Shown one piece after another: positions 27,454 to 36,772 of a stretch of DNA of 64,000 bases. Each line of letters begins with the position of its first letter. Position 1 is the stretch's first letter. Below the pieces are notes generated by a model. The model searched no databases. It was given only the letters and a program-made list of their open reading frames with translations, and had not been told where the DNA came from. The stretch comes from VAZQ01 sp963739385. Lineage in GTDB: Bacteria > Pseudomonadota > Alphaproteobacteria > Rhizobiales > Xanthobacteraceae. A program made the translations under genes and the position numbers. Where the stretch lies: positions 124,001 through 188,000 of the forward strand of contig CAVUAI010000030.1 in assembly GCA_963739385.1 (NCBI GenBank), given 5' to 3'.

Positions 27454-28460
27454 CCGCTGGCTCCCGGCTTGGCCTCGGTCGCGGGCTTTGCTGTCTCGGG
27501 AAAATCGACCATGGGTTCGGCAGGTTTGCCATCAGCTCCGATTGCCTGCAGCAGCATGCTCCAGATCCCGTCCTTCACGAGCAGCACGCGCGCGACCAGC
27601 AGCGGACCGAAGAACAGCATCCAGTGCTCGGTGAAGTCCGACAGAACGTCGCGAAAGGCCAGAAAGAATGCGGCACCCAGAATCGGTCCGATCAGCGAGT
27701 TGGCCGAACCGAGGATGACCATCGCGAGCAGTTCGCCCGACAACTGCCAGCTCATGGTCGCGGGACTGACGAACTTCGCGTGGTTGGCCATGAGCGCGCC
27801 GGCCAGGCCGGCGATGCCGCCGGCAATGACGAAGATCGCGAGCTTGTAAGGGTAAGGTGGAAATCCGACCGCAGCCGCGCGCCTTTCGTTGTCGCGAATG
27901 CCGCGAATCACCATCCCGAATTCCGAATTGACGAGCCGGTGCGCCAGGTACGCCACCAGCATCAGCAGGACCAGCACGACGTAGTAGAACGTGGTGTGAT
28001 CGGCGAGTGCAACAAACCCCAGATGATCGCGCTGGGGCATGGTGAAACCGTCGTCGCCGCCCCAATTACGCAAGCTCTGGGCGAAATAATAGACCATCTG
28101 GGCAAAGGCCAGTGTCACCATGATGAACTGGAAGCCGCGCGTGCGCAGCGACAGGCTGCCGATCGCCAGCGCGAACAGCATCGACACCAGGACGGCGAGC
28201 GGCCACGCCACGAATGCGTTGGTGACTCCGTATACCGTCAACATCCCGGCGGCATAGGCGCCGACGCCGAACAGCGCGGCCTGCCCGAAAGTGATCAGCC
28301 CGGTATAGCCGAGCAGGAGATCGACGCTGAGCGCCGCCATGCCGTAGATCGCGATCTGGGTCGCAAAGCGGGTGTAATAGATTCCGAAATAGGGCGGCAG
28401 CACGATTGCGCCGGCAAGCAGCAGCAAAAGCAATACGCCGCGTCGTCCGGGCATGGTCAT
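27450..28460 (-). CDS. livM: Branched-chain amino acid-type ABC permease LivM
   Basis: A 336-residue membrane permease with 8-10 hydrophobic segments and the family signature GYTGLITFGQAALFGVGAYA near residues 50-70 and the cytoplasmic loop RGIRDNERRAAAVGFPPYPY that contacts the ATPases. A soluble Pro/Lys-rich tail of about 30 residues ends the protein. It starts one base past the livH stop. Confidence 0.92.
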   Translation of the reverse strand: MTMPGRRGVLLLLLLAGAIVLPPYFGIYYTRFATQIAIYGMAALSVDLLLGYTGLITFGQAALFGVGAYAAGMLTVYGVTNAFVAWPLAVLVSMLFALAIGSLSLRTRGFQFIMVTLAFAQMVYYFAQSLRNWGGDDGFTMPQRDHLGFVALADHTTFYYVVLVLLMLVAYLAHRLVNSEFGMVIRGIRDNERRAAAVGFPPYPYKLAIFVIAGGIAGLAGALMANHAKFVSPATMSWQLSGELLAMVILGSANSLIGPILGAAFFLAFRDVLSDFTEHWMLFFGPLLVARVLLVKDGIWSMLLQAIGADGKPAEPMVDFPETAKPATEAKPGASG

Positions 28461-28461
28461 G

Positions 28462-29361
28462 TCAGCCCCGATGCGCGGCGAACAGGCCGGTCCGGCTGAA
28501 CAGCAGCACGACTGCCATGAGCACGTAGACCGCCATCCCGACCAGAGCGGAGGTCGCGTTGGTCTGGATGGCGAGCGGAATCAGCACGCGGCTCATCGTG
28601 TCGAAGATCCCGACCATCAACGCACCCACGAGCGCGCCGCGGACCGATCCGATGCCGCCGATCACGACCACCACCAGCGCCAGGATGAGGATGGGATCGC
28701 CTGCTCCCGGCTCGACCGACAGCAGCGGTCCCATCATGATGCCCGCGAGCGCCGCCAGCATCGCGCTCAGCGCGAACACCAGGGTGTAGAGCAGTCTGAT
28801 ATTGATGCCGAGCGCGGCCACGATCTCGCGGTTGTCGCTGCCGGCGCGGATCAGCGCGCCGACGCGCGTTCGCGTGATCAGCAGATAGAGGAGCAGCCCG
28901 GCCACGATGGCCACGGCGGTGATGACGAGGCGGTAGACCGGATAGGCGGCGCCGGGGATGATTTCGACCGATCCGGTGAGAAACGGCGGAATGCTGAGGG
29001 GGATCGATTCGCGGCCCCAGATCACGGTGACCGCCTCGTTGAAGAAGAGCGAGAGGCCGAAGGTCGCGAGCACCTGGTCGAGCGGGCCCCGCCGGTAGAG
29101 TGGCCGCAGCACCACGATTTCGAGCACCACCGCGACCACGGCGGCAGCGAGGAAGGCCAGGGGAATGGCCAGGCTATAGGACTGCGTCCAGGTGAGGGCG
29201 GCCATCAGGAAATACCCGCCCAGCATGAACAACGAGCCGTGCGCGAGATTGATGACGCGCATGATGCCGAACACAAGCGTCACGCCGACAGCCATCAGGA
29301 ACAGCATCAGGCCAAACTGCACGCCGTTGAAAAGCTGCTCCACCAGGAGGGCAAGCGTCAT
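28462..29361 (-). CDS. livH: Branched-chain amino acid-type ABC permease LivH
   Basis: A 299-residue membrane permease. The N-terminal LFNGVQFGLMLFLMAVGVTL and VINLAHGSLFMLGGYF motifs and the loop RAGSDNREIVAALGINIRLL are typical. It is the first gene of the minus-strand operon that runs down to 20510; the promoter must lie in the 246-bp divergent region 29362-29607. Confidence 0.92.
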   Translation of the reverse strand: MTLALLVEQLFNGVQFGLMLFLMAVGVTLVFGIMRVINLAHGSLFMLGGYFLMAALTWTQSYSLAIPLAFLAAAVVAVVLEIVVLRPLYRRGPLDQVLATFGLSLFFNEAVTVIWGRESIPLSIPPFLTGSVEIIPGAAYPVYRLVITAVAIVAGLLLYLLITRTRVGALIRAGSDNREIVAALGINIRLLYTLVFALSAMLAALAGIMMGPLLSVEPGAGDPILILALVVVVIGGIGSVRGALVGALMVGIFDTMSRVLIPLAIQTNATSALVGMAVYVLMAVVLLFSRTGLFAAHRG

Positions 29362-29607
29362 GACGCGTCGATCTTTGCGGCAGCGATGGCGGGATCAGGT
29401 TTCATGCGAACCGGGTGACGATGATACGCAGCGGGTGCGAGCGCATGCAATATTTTCTACCCGGTGCGAACACGCTGCGGCGACGCGCCACGCTCGCAAA
29501 CAGCGGTGTGGTTGCGATCGGGACCGCGGCTACCGTTGCGCCGTTGCCGGCGCGATCAGGATTGCGCCTACAATGCGTGAACTCGATGGATAGCAGGAGG
29601 GTGGGAC

Positions 29608-30444
29608 ATGAGGCAGGGTGTCATTCGTCGCGTCGGTATCGTCGGGCTCGGCAAGATGGGGCGACCGATGGCTCGCCATCTGCGCAAAGCGGGTTTCGAG
29701 GTGACCGGATGCGATATCGATCCAAGCGCTTGCGGTGAAGCGGAGAAGGCCGGCATCGCGATAGCCGACAGTCCACGTGCGCTGGCGCAGTCGAGCGATT
29801 TCATCATTGTCGTGGTCGGCTTCGACAAGGAGGCGGAGACCGTCATCCTGGGCTCCGACGGCATTGCCGCGGGCGCAGCGCCCGGGCTGCTCGTCGGCGT
29901 TGCATCGACGGTTGCGCCGCGCACCATGGAGCGGCTCGCTGCCGGCTTGGCCGGCACCGGTGTCGGGCTGCTGGACATGCCGATCACGCGCGGCGAGCCG
30001 GCCGCCGAGGCCGGGGAGCTGCTGGTCATGGTCGGCGGCGACGTCGCTGCCTTCGATGCCTGCAAGCCGGCGCTGCACAGCTTCGCCAGCAGCATTTTCC
30101 ATCTTGGCGATCTGGGTGCCGGCCAGGTCGGCAAGATGGTGAACAACATGATCCTGTGGTCATGCATCTCGGCGAATTTCGAGGGCTTCAAGCTGGCACA
30201 GGCCCTCGGCGTCGACCTCGATCGGCTGCGGACCGCGCTGGTCGACAGCAGCGCGTCGAACTGGGCGTTGCAGACCCAGATCGACCGGTTTCCAATGCCC
30301 TGGGCCGAGAAAGACATGCGCATCGTGCTGGGCGAAGCCGACGATCTGCGGCTCAGCCTGCCGCTCTGTGGCGTCGTCACCGAGGTGGTCAAGAGCGTGA
30401 AGATCGAGCGCGGCTGGCCGACACCAAAGCTGCGCGACGGCTAG
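29608..30444 (+). CDS. NAD(P)-dependent beta-hydroxyacid dehydrogenase (3-hydroxyisobutyrate dehydrogenase family)
   Basis: A 278-residue soluble dehydrogenase. The Rossmann motif GIVGLGKMGRPMA (residues 10-22) is followed by GCDIDP, whose acidic end suggests NAD preference. The substrate-binding motif is LLDMPITRGEPAAEAGEL (usually DAPVSGG) and the catalytic Lys lies in GAGQVGKMVNNMI. Substrates of this family include 3-hydroxyisobutyrate, tartronate semialdehyde and 6-phosphogluconate; the altered DMPITRG motif argues for another substrate. AGGAGGG precedes the start. Its stop overlaps the stop of the convergent aldolase gene in a shared CTAG. Confidence 0.88.
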   Translation: MRQGVIRRVGIVGLGKMGRPMARHLRKAGFEVTGCDIDPSACGEAEKAGIAIADSPRALAQSSDFIIVVVGFDKEAETVILGSDGIAAGAAPGLLVGVASTVAPRTMERLAAGLAGTGVGLLDMPITRGEPAAEAGELLVMVGGDVAAFDACKPALHSFASSIFHLGDLGAGQVGKMVNNMILWSCISANFEGFKLAQALGVDLDRLRTALVDSSASNWALQTQIDRFPMPWAEKDMRIVLGEADDLRLSLPLCGVVTEVVKSVKIERGWPTPKLRDG

Positions 30445-31244
30445 CGGATTGAGGACGCGGCTGCCCGGCGCGAAGGACTGGTCTTTCTGCCCCGCGCTTT
30501 GGCAGGGGCACCCCGCGGCCGCGGCAGCTCGCCGCTCTTCTTGAGGCGCGCGGTCCAGTATTCCCAGGCCCGCGCCATGGGACGCGGCTGCAGCTGATGC
30601 GGACCGGAACGCTCGGCCTCGCCGCGGCTCAAGGGACCGATCTTGCCGAGCAGCATGGAACGCAGCTGGATTTCGGCGTTGGCATGCGAATAGATCGTCC
30701 GGAACACGAGCTCGCGCAGGGTGGTGCCGACGAGCGTTGCACCGTGGCGCCGCATCAGGACCATCCAGTGGGAGCCCAACGCCCGGGCGAGTGATTGCCC
30801 TTCCTCCGGCTTCACCACCAGCATGTTGGTGTCGCCGAATTCGTCGCGGCTGTCCCAGAACGGTGCAGCGGTGCCGAGCACCGCGCCCATGTGGAAGACC
30901 GGCACCAGCTCCGTGCCGGTGATGCAGAACGGCAGGACCGAGGGCGAATGGTGATGGCAGACCGCGTTGACGTCGGGCCGTGCCTGATAGATGCAGCCGT
31001 GGATGACGCGCTCGCCGTAGAGCGTGACGCCGGCAGCCGCCACCGGCTCGGAGTCGAGGGTGAACTCCAGGATGTCGGCGGGCTCGATCAGCTCCGGGCT
31101 GCGCGAGCGGGCGAGCAGGTAGCGACTGCTGTCGACAGGATGGCGCATGCTGACATGGCCGAACCCATCGAGCACGCCTTCGTGCGCGATGATGCGGTTG
31201 GCGAGCGCGAGCTCATAGCGGGCTTCGTCGAGGGGATTGGCCAT
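30441..31244 (-). CDS. Class II aldolase/adducin family protein
   Basis: A 267-residue cytosolic protein of the AraD-like zinc aldolase fold. AAGGA precedes the ATG. NRIIAHEGVLDGFGHVSMRH opens the fold. Zinc ligands are recognisable as two histidines in AVCHHHSPSVLPF (about residues 115-127) and a third in MRRHGATLVG. A Lys/Arg-rich tail of about 35 residues (ARGRKTSPSRRAAASS) is unusual for the family. Reactions include aldol cleavage or decarboxylation of hydroxylated acids. It is divergent from the acyl-CoA dehydrogenase at 31416. Confidence 0.88.
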   Translation of the reverse strand: MANPLDEARYELALANRIIAHEGVLDGFGHVSMRHPVDSSRYLLARSRSPELIEPADILEFTLDSEPVAAAGVTLYGERVIHGCIYQARPDVNAVCHHHSPSVLPFCITGTELVPVFHMGAVLGTAAPFWDSRDEFGDTNMLVVKPEEGQSLARALGSHWMVLMRRHGATLVGTTLRELVFRTIYSHANAEIQLRSMLLGKIGPLSRGEAERSGPHQLQPRPMARAWEYWTARLKKSGELPRPRGAPAKARGRKTSPSRRAAASSIR

Positions 31245-31415
31245 AAATTGTCCTTTCTGGGCGCGCGAAGGGTCTCTTCGATTCCACCATATTGCGCGGT
31301 GCCGGCTACACCCAAGCCTGGTGCGCGGCATCGCTCGGCATTTTCTCCCGGCGGTAGTTTGGTCCATATTCGAATTCGATCTTGCATGCCACGACGCCCA
31401 GCGGGGACATCTGAC

Positions 31416-32570
31416 ATGGACTTCGAGCTTCCCGAGGAACTCAAGCTGCTCAAGAACACGGTCAGGACGTTCGTCGACCGCGAGCTCATCCCGATCGAGA
31501 TGAAGGCGATGGACGGTCCCTCGCTTCGGCCGGAGATTCGGACCGACCTCGAGCGCAAGGCGAAGGAGCTCGGGTTGTGGCTGCTCGACGTGCCGACCGA
31601 ATATGGCGGCCAGGGCCTCGGCCTTCTGGGCATGGTCGTGGTGTGGGAGGAGCTTTCCCGCACGATCGCCTTGCCGCCGCGCGGGCCGGGCGTTTTCGGC
31701 CCCGACGTGCGGCCGGTCCTGTTCACGCTCAACGCGGCGCAAAAGGAGAAATATCTGTTTCCCGTTCTGCGCGGCGAGAAGACGACGGCGTTTGCGCAAT
31801 CCGAGCCGGACGCCGGCTCCGATCCCGGCGCCATGCGCACAACCGCCGTGCGCAAAGGCGACCACTACGTCATCAACGGCTACAAGCGCTGGATCACCAA
31901 GGCCAACGATGCCGATTTCCTCCAGCTGGTCGCTGCCACCGATCGCTCGAAAGGCAGCCGTGGCGGCCTGAGCATGTTCCTGGTCGATACCGATACACCG
32001 GGGGTGAAGATCGTGCGCCGCACGCCGACCATGATGAGCGACATGCCCTGCGAGATCGCGTTGGACGACGTGATCGTGCCGGCGGAGAACCTGATCGGCA
32101 AGGAAGGCGACGGCATGCGACAGGCGCAATCCTGGATCACGTCGGGCCGTCTCTATCAGGCCTGCCGCGGGCTCGGCGTCGCCAAGCGCTGCTTCGACCT
32201 TGCGGTCTCCTATGCCAAGCAGCGCGTCACCTTCGGTGCGCCGCTGGCCGACCGCCAGGCCGTGCAGTTCATGATCGCCGACAGCTTCACCGAGCACCAC
32301 ATGACGCAGCTCCTGGTCTACCAGCTCGCTGCGCGCACCGATGCCGGCGTCGCCGCCCGGCATGAAAGCTACATGGCCAAGGTGGCGGGGACCGAGCTCG
32401 GCTTCCGCGTCGCCGACCGCTGCATGCAGATCCACGGCGGCATGGGGCTGGCAGCCGAGATGCCGATCTCGCACATGTGGCGTGACGCGCGCAGCTTCAT
32501 GATTACGGAAGGGCCGGTCGAAGTCATGCGCATGGTGCTTGCGCGGGAAATCTTTCGCGGGCACGTGTAG
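31416..32570 (+). CDS. Acyl-CoA dehydrogenase
   Basis: A 384-residue FAD enzyme that introduces an alpha-beta double bond into an acyl-CoA. AFAQSEPDAGSDPGAMRTTA is the FAD/substrate signature. The C-terminal MITEGPVEVMRMVLAREIF keeps a Glu at the position of the catalytic base of medium-chain enzymes; it is the only one of five acyl-CoA dehydrogenases here that does. The middle RRTPTMMSDMPCEIALDDVI and C-terminal QIHGGMGLAAEMPISHMWRD are canonical. It is followed 43 bp later by the quinone-reductase-like gene. Confidence 0.9.
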   Translation: MDFELPEELKLLKNTVRTFVDRELIPIEMKAMDGPSLRPEIRTDLERKAKELGLWLLDVPTEYGGQGLGLLGMVVVWEELSRTIALPPRGPGVFGPDVRPVLFTLNAAQKEKYLFPVLRGEKTTAFAQSEPDAGSDPGAMRTTAVRKGDHYVINGYKRWITKANDADFLQLVAATDRSKGSRGGLSMFLVDTDTPGVKIVRRTPTMMSDMPCEIALDDVIVPAENLIGKEGDGMRQAQSWITSGRLYQACRGLGVAKRCFDLAVSYAKQRVTFGAPLADRQAVQFMIADSFTEHHMTQLLVYQLAARTDAGVAARHESYMAKVAGTELGFRVADRCMQIHGGMGLAAEMPISHMWRDARSFMITEGPVEVMRMVLAREIFRGHV

Positions 32571-32613
32571 GCTTGCAAGACTCCGAAAGCGGCCCAACGA
32601 TGCGCAAGGTCAC

Positions 32614-33543
32614 ATGAAAGCGCTAACGCTCACCGGTTTTGACGGCCCTTCATCGCTTCGCTTCGCCGAGGTGGCGATACCGGAGCCGGGTCCGCACGAT
32701 GTCCTCATCAAGGTCCGTGCAGCCACCGTAAACCCCGTAGACGGCAAGATTACCAATGGCTATCTGCGCGGGCGGGTGGACTTTCCGCTGCCGCACGTGC
32801 TCGGGCGCGATTGCGCAGGCGCCGTCGCCAAGGTCGGAGCGGCGGTAACCGGCTTCGCGCCGGACGACCAAGTCTACGGTGTTGCCGACCAGGCGCGCTG
32901 GGGCACGCAGGCGGAGTATGTCGCGCTTCCAGCCGCCACCGCTGCCCGCAGGCCGCAAGGTCTCGATGATGTCGAGGCGGGGTCGCTGCCGATGGCAGGG
33001 CTGAGCGCGCTCGCCGGGCTCGTCACAGTCGGCAAGCTCGCGCGCGGTCAACGCGTGCTGATTCATGCGGGGGCGGGCGGCATCGGGGCCCTCGCGGTTC
33101 AACTCGCCAAGCATCTCGGCGCGACGGTCGCGGCCACGGCGGGGACGGCCAATCTGGATTTCGTCCGGTCGCTCGGCGCCGATGTCGTCATCGACTATAG
33201 CAAGAGCGATTTCGCCGCGGAGATCAAAGATTACGACCTCGTCTTCGACCTGGTCGGCGGTGAGACGCGGTACCGCTCGTTCCGCGTGCTCAAGCCCGGC
33301 GGTGCGATCGTTCACCTGTCGGTCCCGCCGATGACGCAGCCGGCTCCGCGCGATGACGTGACGGTCAAGGCGGCGCCGGTGAAGTATGACACCGCCTTGC
33401 TCGAAGAGGTGCGCAGGCTGGTGGAAAGCCGGACGATCCGGCCGGTCGTCGGCGCCGTCTTTGCGTTTTCCGATGCGCGCAAGGCGTACGAGCATGTCAT
33501 GACCGGGCACGCCCGCGGCCGGGTCATGCTCGACATGCGTTAG
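32614..33543 (+). CDS. Zinc-free MDR-family NADP-dependent oxidoreductase (quinone reductase-like)
   Basis: A 309-residue medium-chain dehydrogenase/reductase. The cofactor motif LIHAGAGGIGALAVQLAKHL (149-168) fits NADP(H). Cysteine zinc ligands are absent, as in quinone oxidoreductases and enoyl reductases. The N-terminal half shows RAATVNPVDGKITNGYLRGR and LGRDCAGAVAKVG. The start at 32614 has AAGGTCAC upstream. It probably reduces an activated double bond or a quinone. Context with the acyl-CoA dehydrogenase suggests a role on unsaturated CoA or ketone intermediates. Confidence 0.87.
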   Translation: MKALTLTGFDGPSSLRFAEVAIPEPGPHDVLIKVRAATVNPVDGKITNGYLRGRVDFPLPHVLGRDCAGAVAKVGAAVTGFAPDDQVYGVADQARWGTQAEYVALPAATAARRPQGLDDVEAGSLPMAGLSALAGLVTVGKLARGQRVLIHAGAGGIGALAVQLAKHLGATVAATAGTANLDFVRSLGADVVIDYSKSDFAAEIKDYDLVFDLVGGETRYRSFRVLKPGGAIVHLSVPPMTQPAPRDDVTVKAAPVKYDTALLEEVRRLVESRTIRPVVGAVFAFSDARKAYEHVMTGHARGRVMLDMR

Positions 33544-33681
33544 ATCGGGTCTACGAAGGGCGGCACGGCGATTTTGCGTCCAGGCACGATGATCGGTACC
33601 TTCGCAAGGCGAAGACGATTAGGTATTGGTGGGTAACGTGCAACTCGAAGGGCGCGAGGCAGCCTTTCTCAATCAGGACGG

Positions 33682-34677
33682 ATGTCAATGATGGGATACC
33701 CGAGCAGGCAAGGCATGTGGCAGGCCATCGCCGTGGCAGCGTGCATCGCCATGGCGCAGACACCCTCGGCGGCGCAGGACGGTTATCCCAACCGTTTGGT
33801 CAAGATCATTGTGCCGTTCCCCGCGGGGACGACGGCGGATGCCATCCCGCGCATCGTGGCGGAAAAGCTGTCGGCCCGCTGGAGCCAGCCGTTCATCCTC
33901 GAGAATCGTCCTGGCGCCACCGGCAATATCGGCGCCGAGCTGGTCGCGCGGGCAGAGCCGGACGGGTATACGCTGATGTCCTCGGCGCCGCCGCCGCTGG
34001 CGATCAACCAGAGCCTCTATCCGAAGCTTGCTTTCGATCCCTCGGCGTTCATTGCAATATCGTTGATGGCCGTGGTGCCGAATGTGCTTGTCGTTCATCC
34101 GAGCGTGCGCGCCAACACCCTTGCGGAACTGGTCGCGCTTGCAAAGTCGAAGCCGAACGAGCTGACCTATGGGTCCACCGGACCCGGTGGTACGCCGCAG
34201 CTGACCATGGAGATGCTCAAGCTCGATAGCGGCGCGACCTTCAGAGACATCCCGTACCGGCGGGGCACCGCTCCTGCGGTGATCGATCTGCTCGGCGGCC
34301 GGCTCGATGCCATGTTCGTGAATATCTCCGACGTGCTGCCGCAGATCAGAGCCGGCGGGTTGAAGGCGCTGGGGGTGTCGACGGAGAAGCGCATTGCGGA
34401 ATTGCCCGACGTACCGGCGATCGCGGAGACCTTCCCCGGCTTCTATTCCGCCAGCTGGTACGCGATGATGGCGCCGCCGCGGACGCCTGCCGACATCACG
34501 TCCAAGCTTTCGGCCGCCGTCATCGAGGCGCTGGAAATGCCCGACGTGAACGCGAAACTGCGTGAACAATCGATGATCGTCACCGCCTACTCGCCGGCCG
34601 ACACCGACGCGTTCATCAAGAAAGAGATCGAGCGCTGGCGCAAGGTCATCGTTGCGGCAGGCCTCAAGCCGGAATGA
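33682..34677 (+). CDS. Bug/TctC-family periplasmic substrate-binding protein
   Basis: A 331-residue binding protein. Signal peptide to AQTPSAAQD, then YPNRLVKIIVPFPAGTTADA, ENRPGATGNIGAELVARAEP and TYGSTGPGGTPQLTMEMLKL. There are no tctA/tctB genes nearby. It is separated from the upstream gene by 138 bp and from the convergent decarboxylase-like gene by a hairpin. Ligand is unknown, probably a carboxylate. Confidence 0.92.
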   Translation: MSMMGYPSRQGMWQAIAVAACIAMAQTPSAAQDGYPNRLVKIIVPFPAGTTADAIPRIVAEKLSARWSQPFILENRPGATGNIGAELVARAEPDGYTLMSSAPPPLAINQSLYPKLAFDPSAFIAISLMAVVPNVLVVHPSVRANTLAELVALAKSKPNELTYGSTGPGGTPQLTMEMLKLDSGATFRDIPYRRGTAPAVIDLLGGRLDAMFVNISDVLPQIRAGGLKALGVSTEKRIAELPDVPAIAETFPGFYSASWYAMMAPPRTPADITSKLSAAVIEALEMPDVNAKLREQSMIVTAYSPADTDAFIKKEIERWRKVIVAAGLKPE

Positions 34678-34698
34678 AGCGATTGCGTGAAGCCGGGC

Positions 34699-34729
34699 GT
34701 GCGGAGGTGAGCGGCGTCACCTCTTGCAC
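34699..34729. terminator. Putative hairpin terminator between convergent genes
   Basis: GTGC-g-GAGGTGA, six-base loop, TCACCTC-tt-GCAC: an 11-pair stem with a small bulge, lying 21 bp after the TctC stop and 9 bp from the end of the opposing gene. No T-tract. The inner GTGA-N6-TCAC resembles a Crp half-palindrome, but position argues for a terminator. Confidence 0.5.
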
Positions 34730-34738
34730 GCTGCCACT

Positions 34739-35734
34739 TCAGATACGTGCCATGGCGAAGATCGACGGTGCAAACAATTCTTCGATGCCGAGCTTGCGCC
34801 GGGTCAGGCCCTGCTCGTGCGCATAGCGCATCATCACCTCGATCTCGTGCTTACAGTCCTGCACGCCGTAGCGCCAATAATCGGCGCCCATCAGCGCCTT
34901 TGTCTCAGCCGCCTCGACTTCCATCCACGGTAGCGCAACCGCGAGCTGCGCGAGATTGGTCAATTTCTCGAGACCGATCGCCTTGGATTCGAGCAGGGCT
35001 TTGTACGTGCTAGCCGGCAGCCATGGGTATTTCTGCACGAGCGAGGTTCGCAATGCGACGAGATGCATGATCGGAAAATAACCGGTCCTCTTGTAATAGC
35101 TCCGCTCGACGTCCTTGTAGTTCGGAAACAAGCGGTCGACGTGCGGTGCTCGGCGGAGAAAGACCGAAGGGGTTCGAGCCGACAGCATGGCGTCGATCTC
35201 GCCGGCCGCGAGCATTCCGGAGAGCGTCTCGCCGGCTGGAATCGGCTGCAGATCGAGGCCCGGGATGTCGACCGGCATGCGCTCTTCGCGTCCAGGCTGC
35301 TCCTGGCCGCCCGTGCGCCAGTGCATGTCGGCGGGCTTGACGCCGTGCTCCTCCTGCAACATGCCGCGCAGCCAAAGCGCCGCGGTCATCTGATATTCCG
35401 GCACCCCGACCGTGCGGCCCACGAGATCGGCTGGAGAGCGGATGCCGCGATCGGTACGGACATAAAACGACGAGTGCCGAAATGCCCGGGACAGAAATGC
35501 AGGAACGGCGATGTAGGGCGCTTCTCCCAAGTCCACCATTCGCATGTAGCTGCTGAAGGAGAGCTCGGTGATGTCGAACTCGGCGTAGCGGCAGGCGCGG
35601 GCGAACATTTCAGCGGGCTCGAGCACGAGACAGGTGACGTCGCAGGACTCGATTCGCACGCGACCGTCGATGATCGCGCGCGTGCGGTCGTTGTCGCTGC
35701 ACGCGAACGTGATCTCCAGTCGGTTGCCGCCCAT
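34739..35734 (-). CDS. 4,5-dihydroxyphthalate decarboxylase-like protein
   Basis: A 331-residue protein with the periplasmic-binding-protein fold but no signal peptide, as in the cytosolic 4,5-dihydroxyphthalate decarboxylase family. It starts MGGNRLEITFACSDNDRTRA at 35734 after AAGGGAG. Typical elements are ACRYAEFDITELSFSSYMRM, GVPEYQMTAALWLRGML and the C-terminal KHEIEVMMRYAHEQGLTRRK. The family decarboxylates hydroxylated aromatic acids, but many members are uncharacterised, so phthalate breakdown should not be inferred: no phthalate dioxygenase genes are present. It lies 43 bp downstream of the LysR gene, likely cotranscribed. Confidence 0.82.
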   Translation of the reverse strand: MGGNRLEITFACSDNDRTRAIIDGRVRIESCDVTCLVLEPAEMFARACRYAEFDITELSFSSYMRMVDLGEAPYIAVPAFLSRAFRHSSFYVRTDRGIRSPADLVGRTVGVPEYQMTAALWLRGMLQEEHGVKPADMHWRTGGQEQPGREERMPVDIPGLDLQPIPAGETLSGMLAAGEIDAMLSARTPSVFLRRAPHVDRLFPNYKDVERSYYKRTGYFPIMHLVALRTSLVQKYPWLPASTYKALLESKAIGLEKLTNLAQLAVALPWMEVEAAETKALMGADYWRYGVQDCKHEIEVMMRYAHEQGLTRRKLGIEELFAPSIFAMARI

Positions 35735-35777
35735 CCCAATGTCTCCCTTGCGGCGGTCGGGACCAGCGAACGCGCCG

Positions 35778-36731
35778 TCAGTTTCGTTTCGGCCGAGCCG
35801 CCCGTTGTGCTCCCCTGCCGCTGCCGACCAGTGTCGCGCCTTGCTCGCGGGCATATTCCGCCAGCGACTGGAGGATCCGCGCTTGTACCTGCGCGACACT
35901 TGGAAGCAGCGTTTGGCCACGCCGCGTGACGATGCCGATCGTGCGCGTGATGCGCGGCTGTGTCAGCGGCATGAAGACCAGGCCCAGCGCCTTCTCGGCC
36001 CGTGTCAGCATGGGAACGGGCGTAATTCCCAGCTCCGCTTTGACGCAGGCCATCAACGCCGCCCGGCTCGTGACCACCATCTCCGGGTCCGAGATCCACT
36101 CGCTCAGCCCCCTTGCTTTCAACAATTCGAAGGTGTCGTTGCCGATCAGTCTCTCGCCTCGCAGCGCGCTCCAGGGAACCGCGCGGCGTCTGCTGGCAAG
36201 GCGATGCGACGGCGAACAGAGGATGCCGAAAACGTCGATCGCGACCGGCTGGAACGTCAGCTTCGGATCATCGGCAAGGTGGCCGCAGACGCCGATGTCG
36301 ACCGTGCCGTCTGCCACCAGCGATCGGACCAGCGGGGATCGATTGTCGGTCGCGCGAACTCGCAGATGCGGGTAGTCGCGGACGAGGTCGATCAGGAACA
36401 GGGGCAGCCACTCCTCCGCGAGGACGGGAACCACGGCCAACGAGACCGACCCCCGCTCCGCCTGGGCGAGCTGGCGCGCATCGTTCAGCGTTCGGTCGTG
36501 CGTCGTCAGGAGCTCGTTGAAGATTGGAAGCAGCATCTGCGCCAGCGGCGTGAGCCGAGCCCTGCGACCCTGTTCGAACAACTTGGCTCCGACCTGACGC
36601 TCGAGGTCGCGCATGGCGGCGGAGACCGCCGCCTGCGAACGGAATGTTCCGGTCGCGGCGGCCCGGAAACTGCCGCTGTTGGCGGTAATGACAAACTGGC
36701 GGATCTGCTGGATGCGAAAGGGCTCGACCAT
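35778..36731 (-). CDS. LysR-family transcriptional regulator
   Basis: A 317-residue regulator. The N-terminal winged helix (residues 6-65) includes FVITANSGSFRAAATGTFRS and QAAVSAAMRDLERQVGAKLF. The effector domain begins near SVSLAVVPVLAEEW. Divergent from the catabolic operon that starts at 36851, 119 bp away, with a palindrome between them, so it most likely controls that operon and its own unit with the decarboxylase-like gene. Confidence 0.93.
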   Translation of the reverse strand: MVEPFRIQQIRQFVITANSGSFRAAATGTFRSQAAVSAAMRDLERQVGAKLFEQGRRARLTPLAQMLLPIFNELLTTHDRTLNDARQLAQAERGSVSLAVVPVLAEEWLPLFLIDLVRDYPHLRVRATDNRSPLVRSLVADGTVDIGVCGHLADDPKLTFQPVAIDVFGILCSPSHRLASRRRAVPWSALRGERLIGNDTFELLKARGLSEWISDPEMVVTSRAALMACVKAELGITPVPMLTRAEKALGLVFMPLTQPRITRTIGIVTRRGQTLLPSVAQVQARILQSLAEYAREQGATLVGSGRGAQRAARPKRN

Positions 36732-36772
36732 CCACTCGTCTCCTGCGTGTGCCCCGCGCTCCAGGAAGTATT

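Noticed and set aside
30441..32597. A very long minus-strand open frame across the acyl-CoA dehydrogenase gene
   Set aside because: Only its C-terminal part (from 31244) is the class II aldolase; the rest is the antisense shadow of the acyl-CoA dehydrogenase, a common effect of high-GC codon use.
34708..34721. GTGA-N6-TCAC as a fifth Crp-like site
   Set aside because: It is the centre of a hairpin between two convergent genes, better explained as a terminator.
34739..35734. Phthalate degradation locus
   Set aside because: The decarboxylase-like protein is the only supporting gene; no phthalate dioxygenase, dehydrogenase or protocatechuate genes are present.
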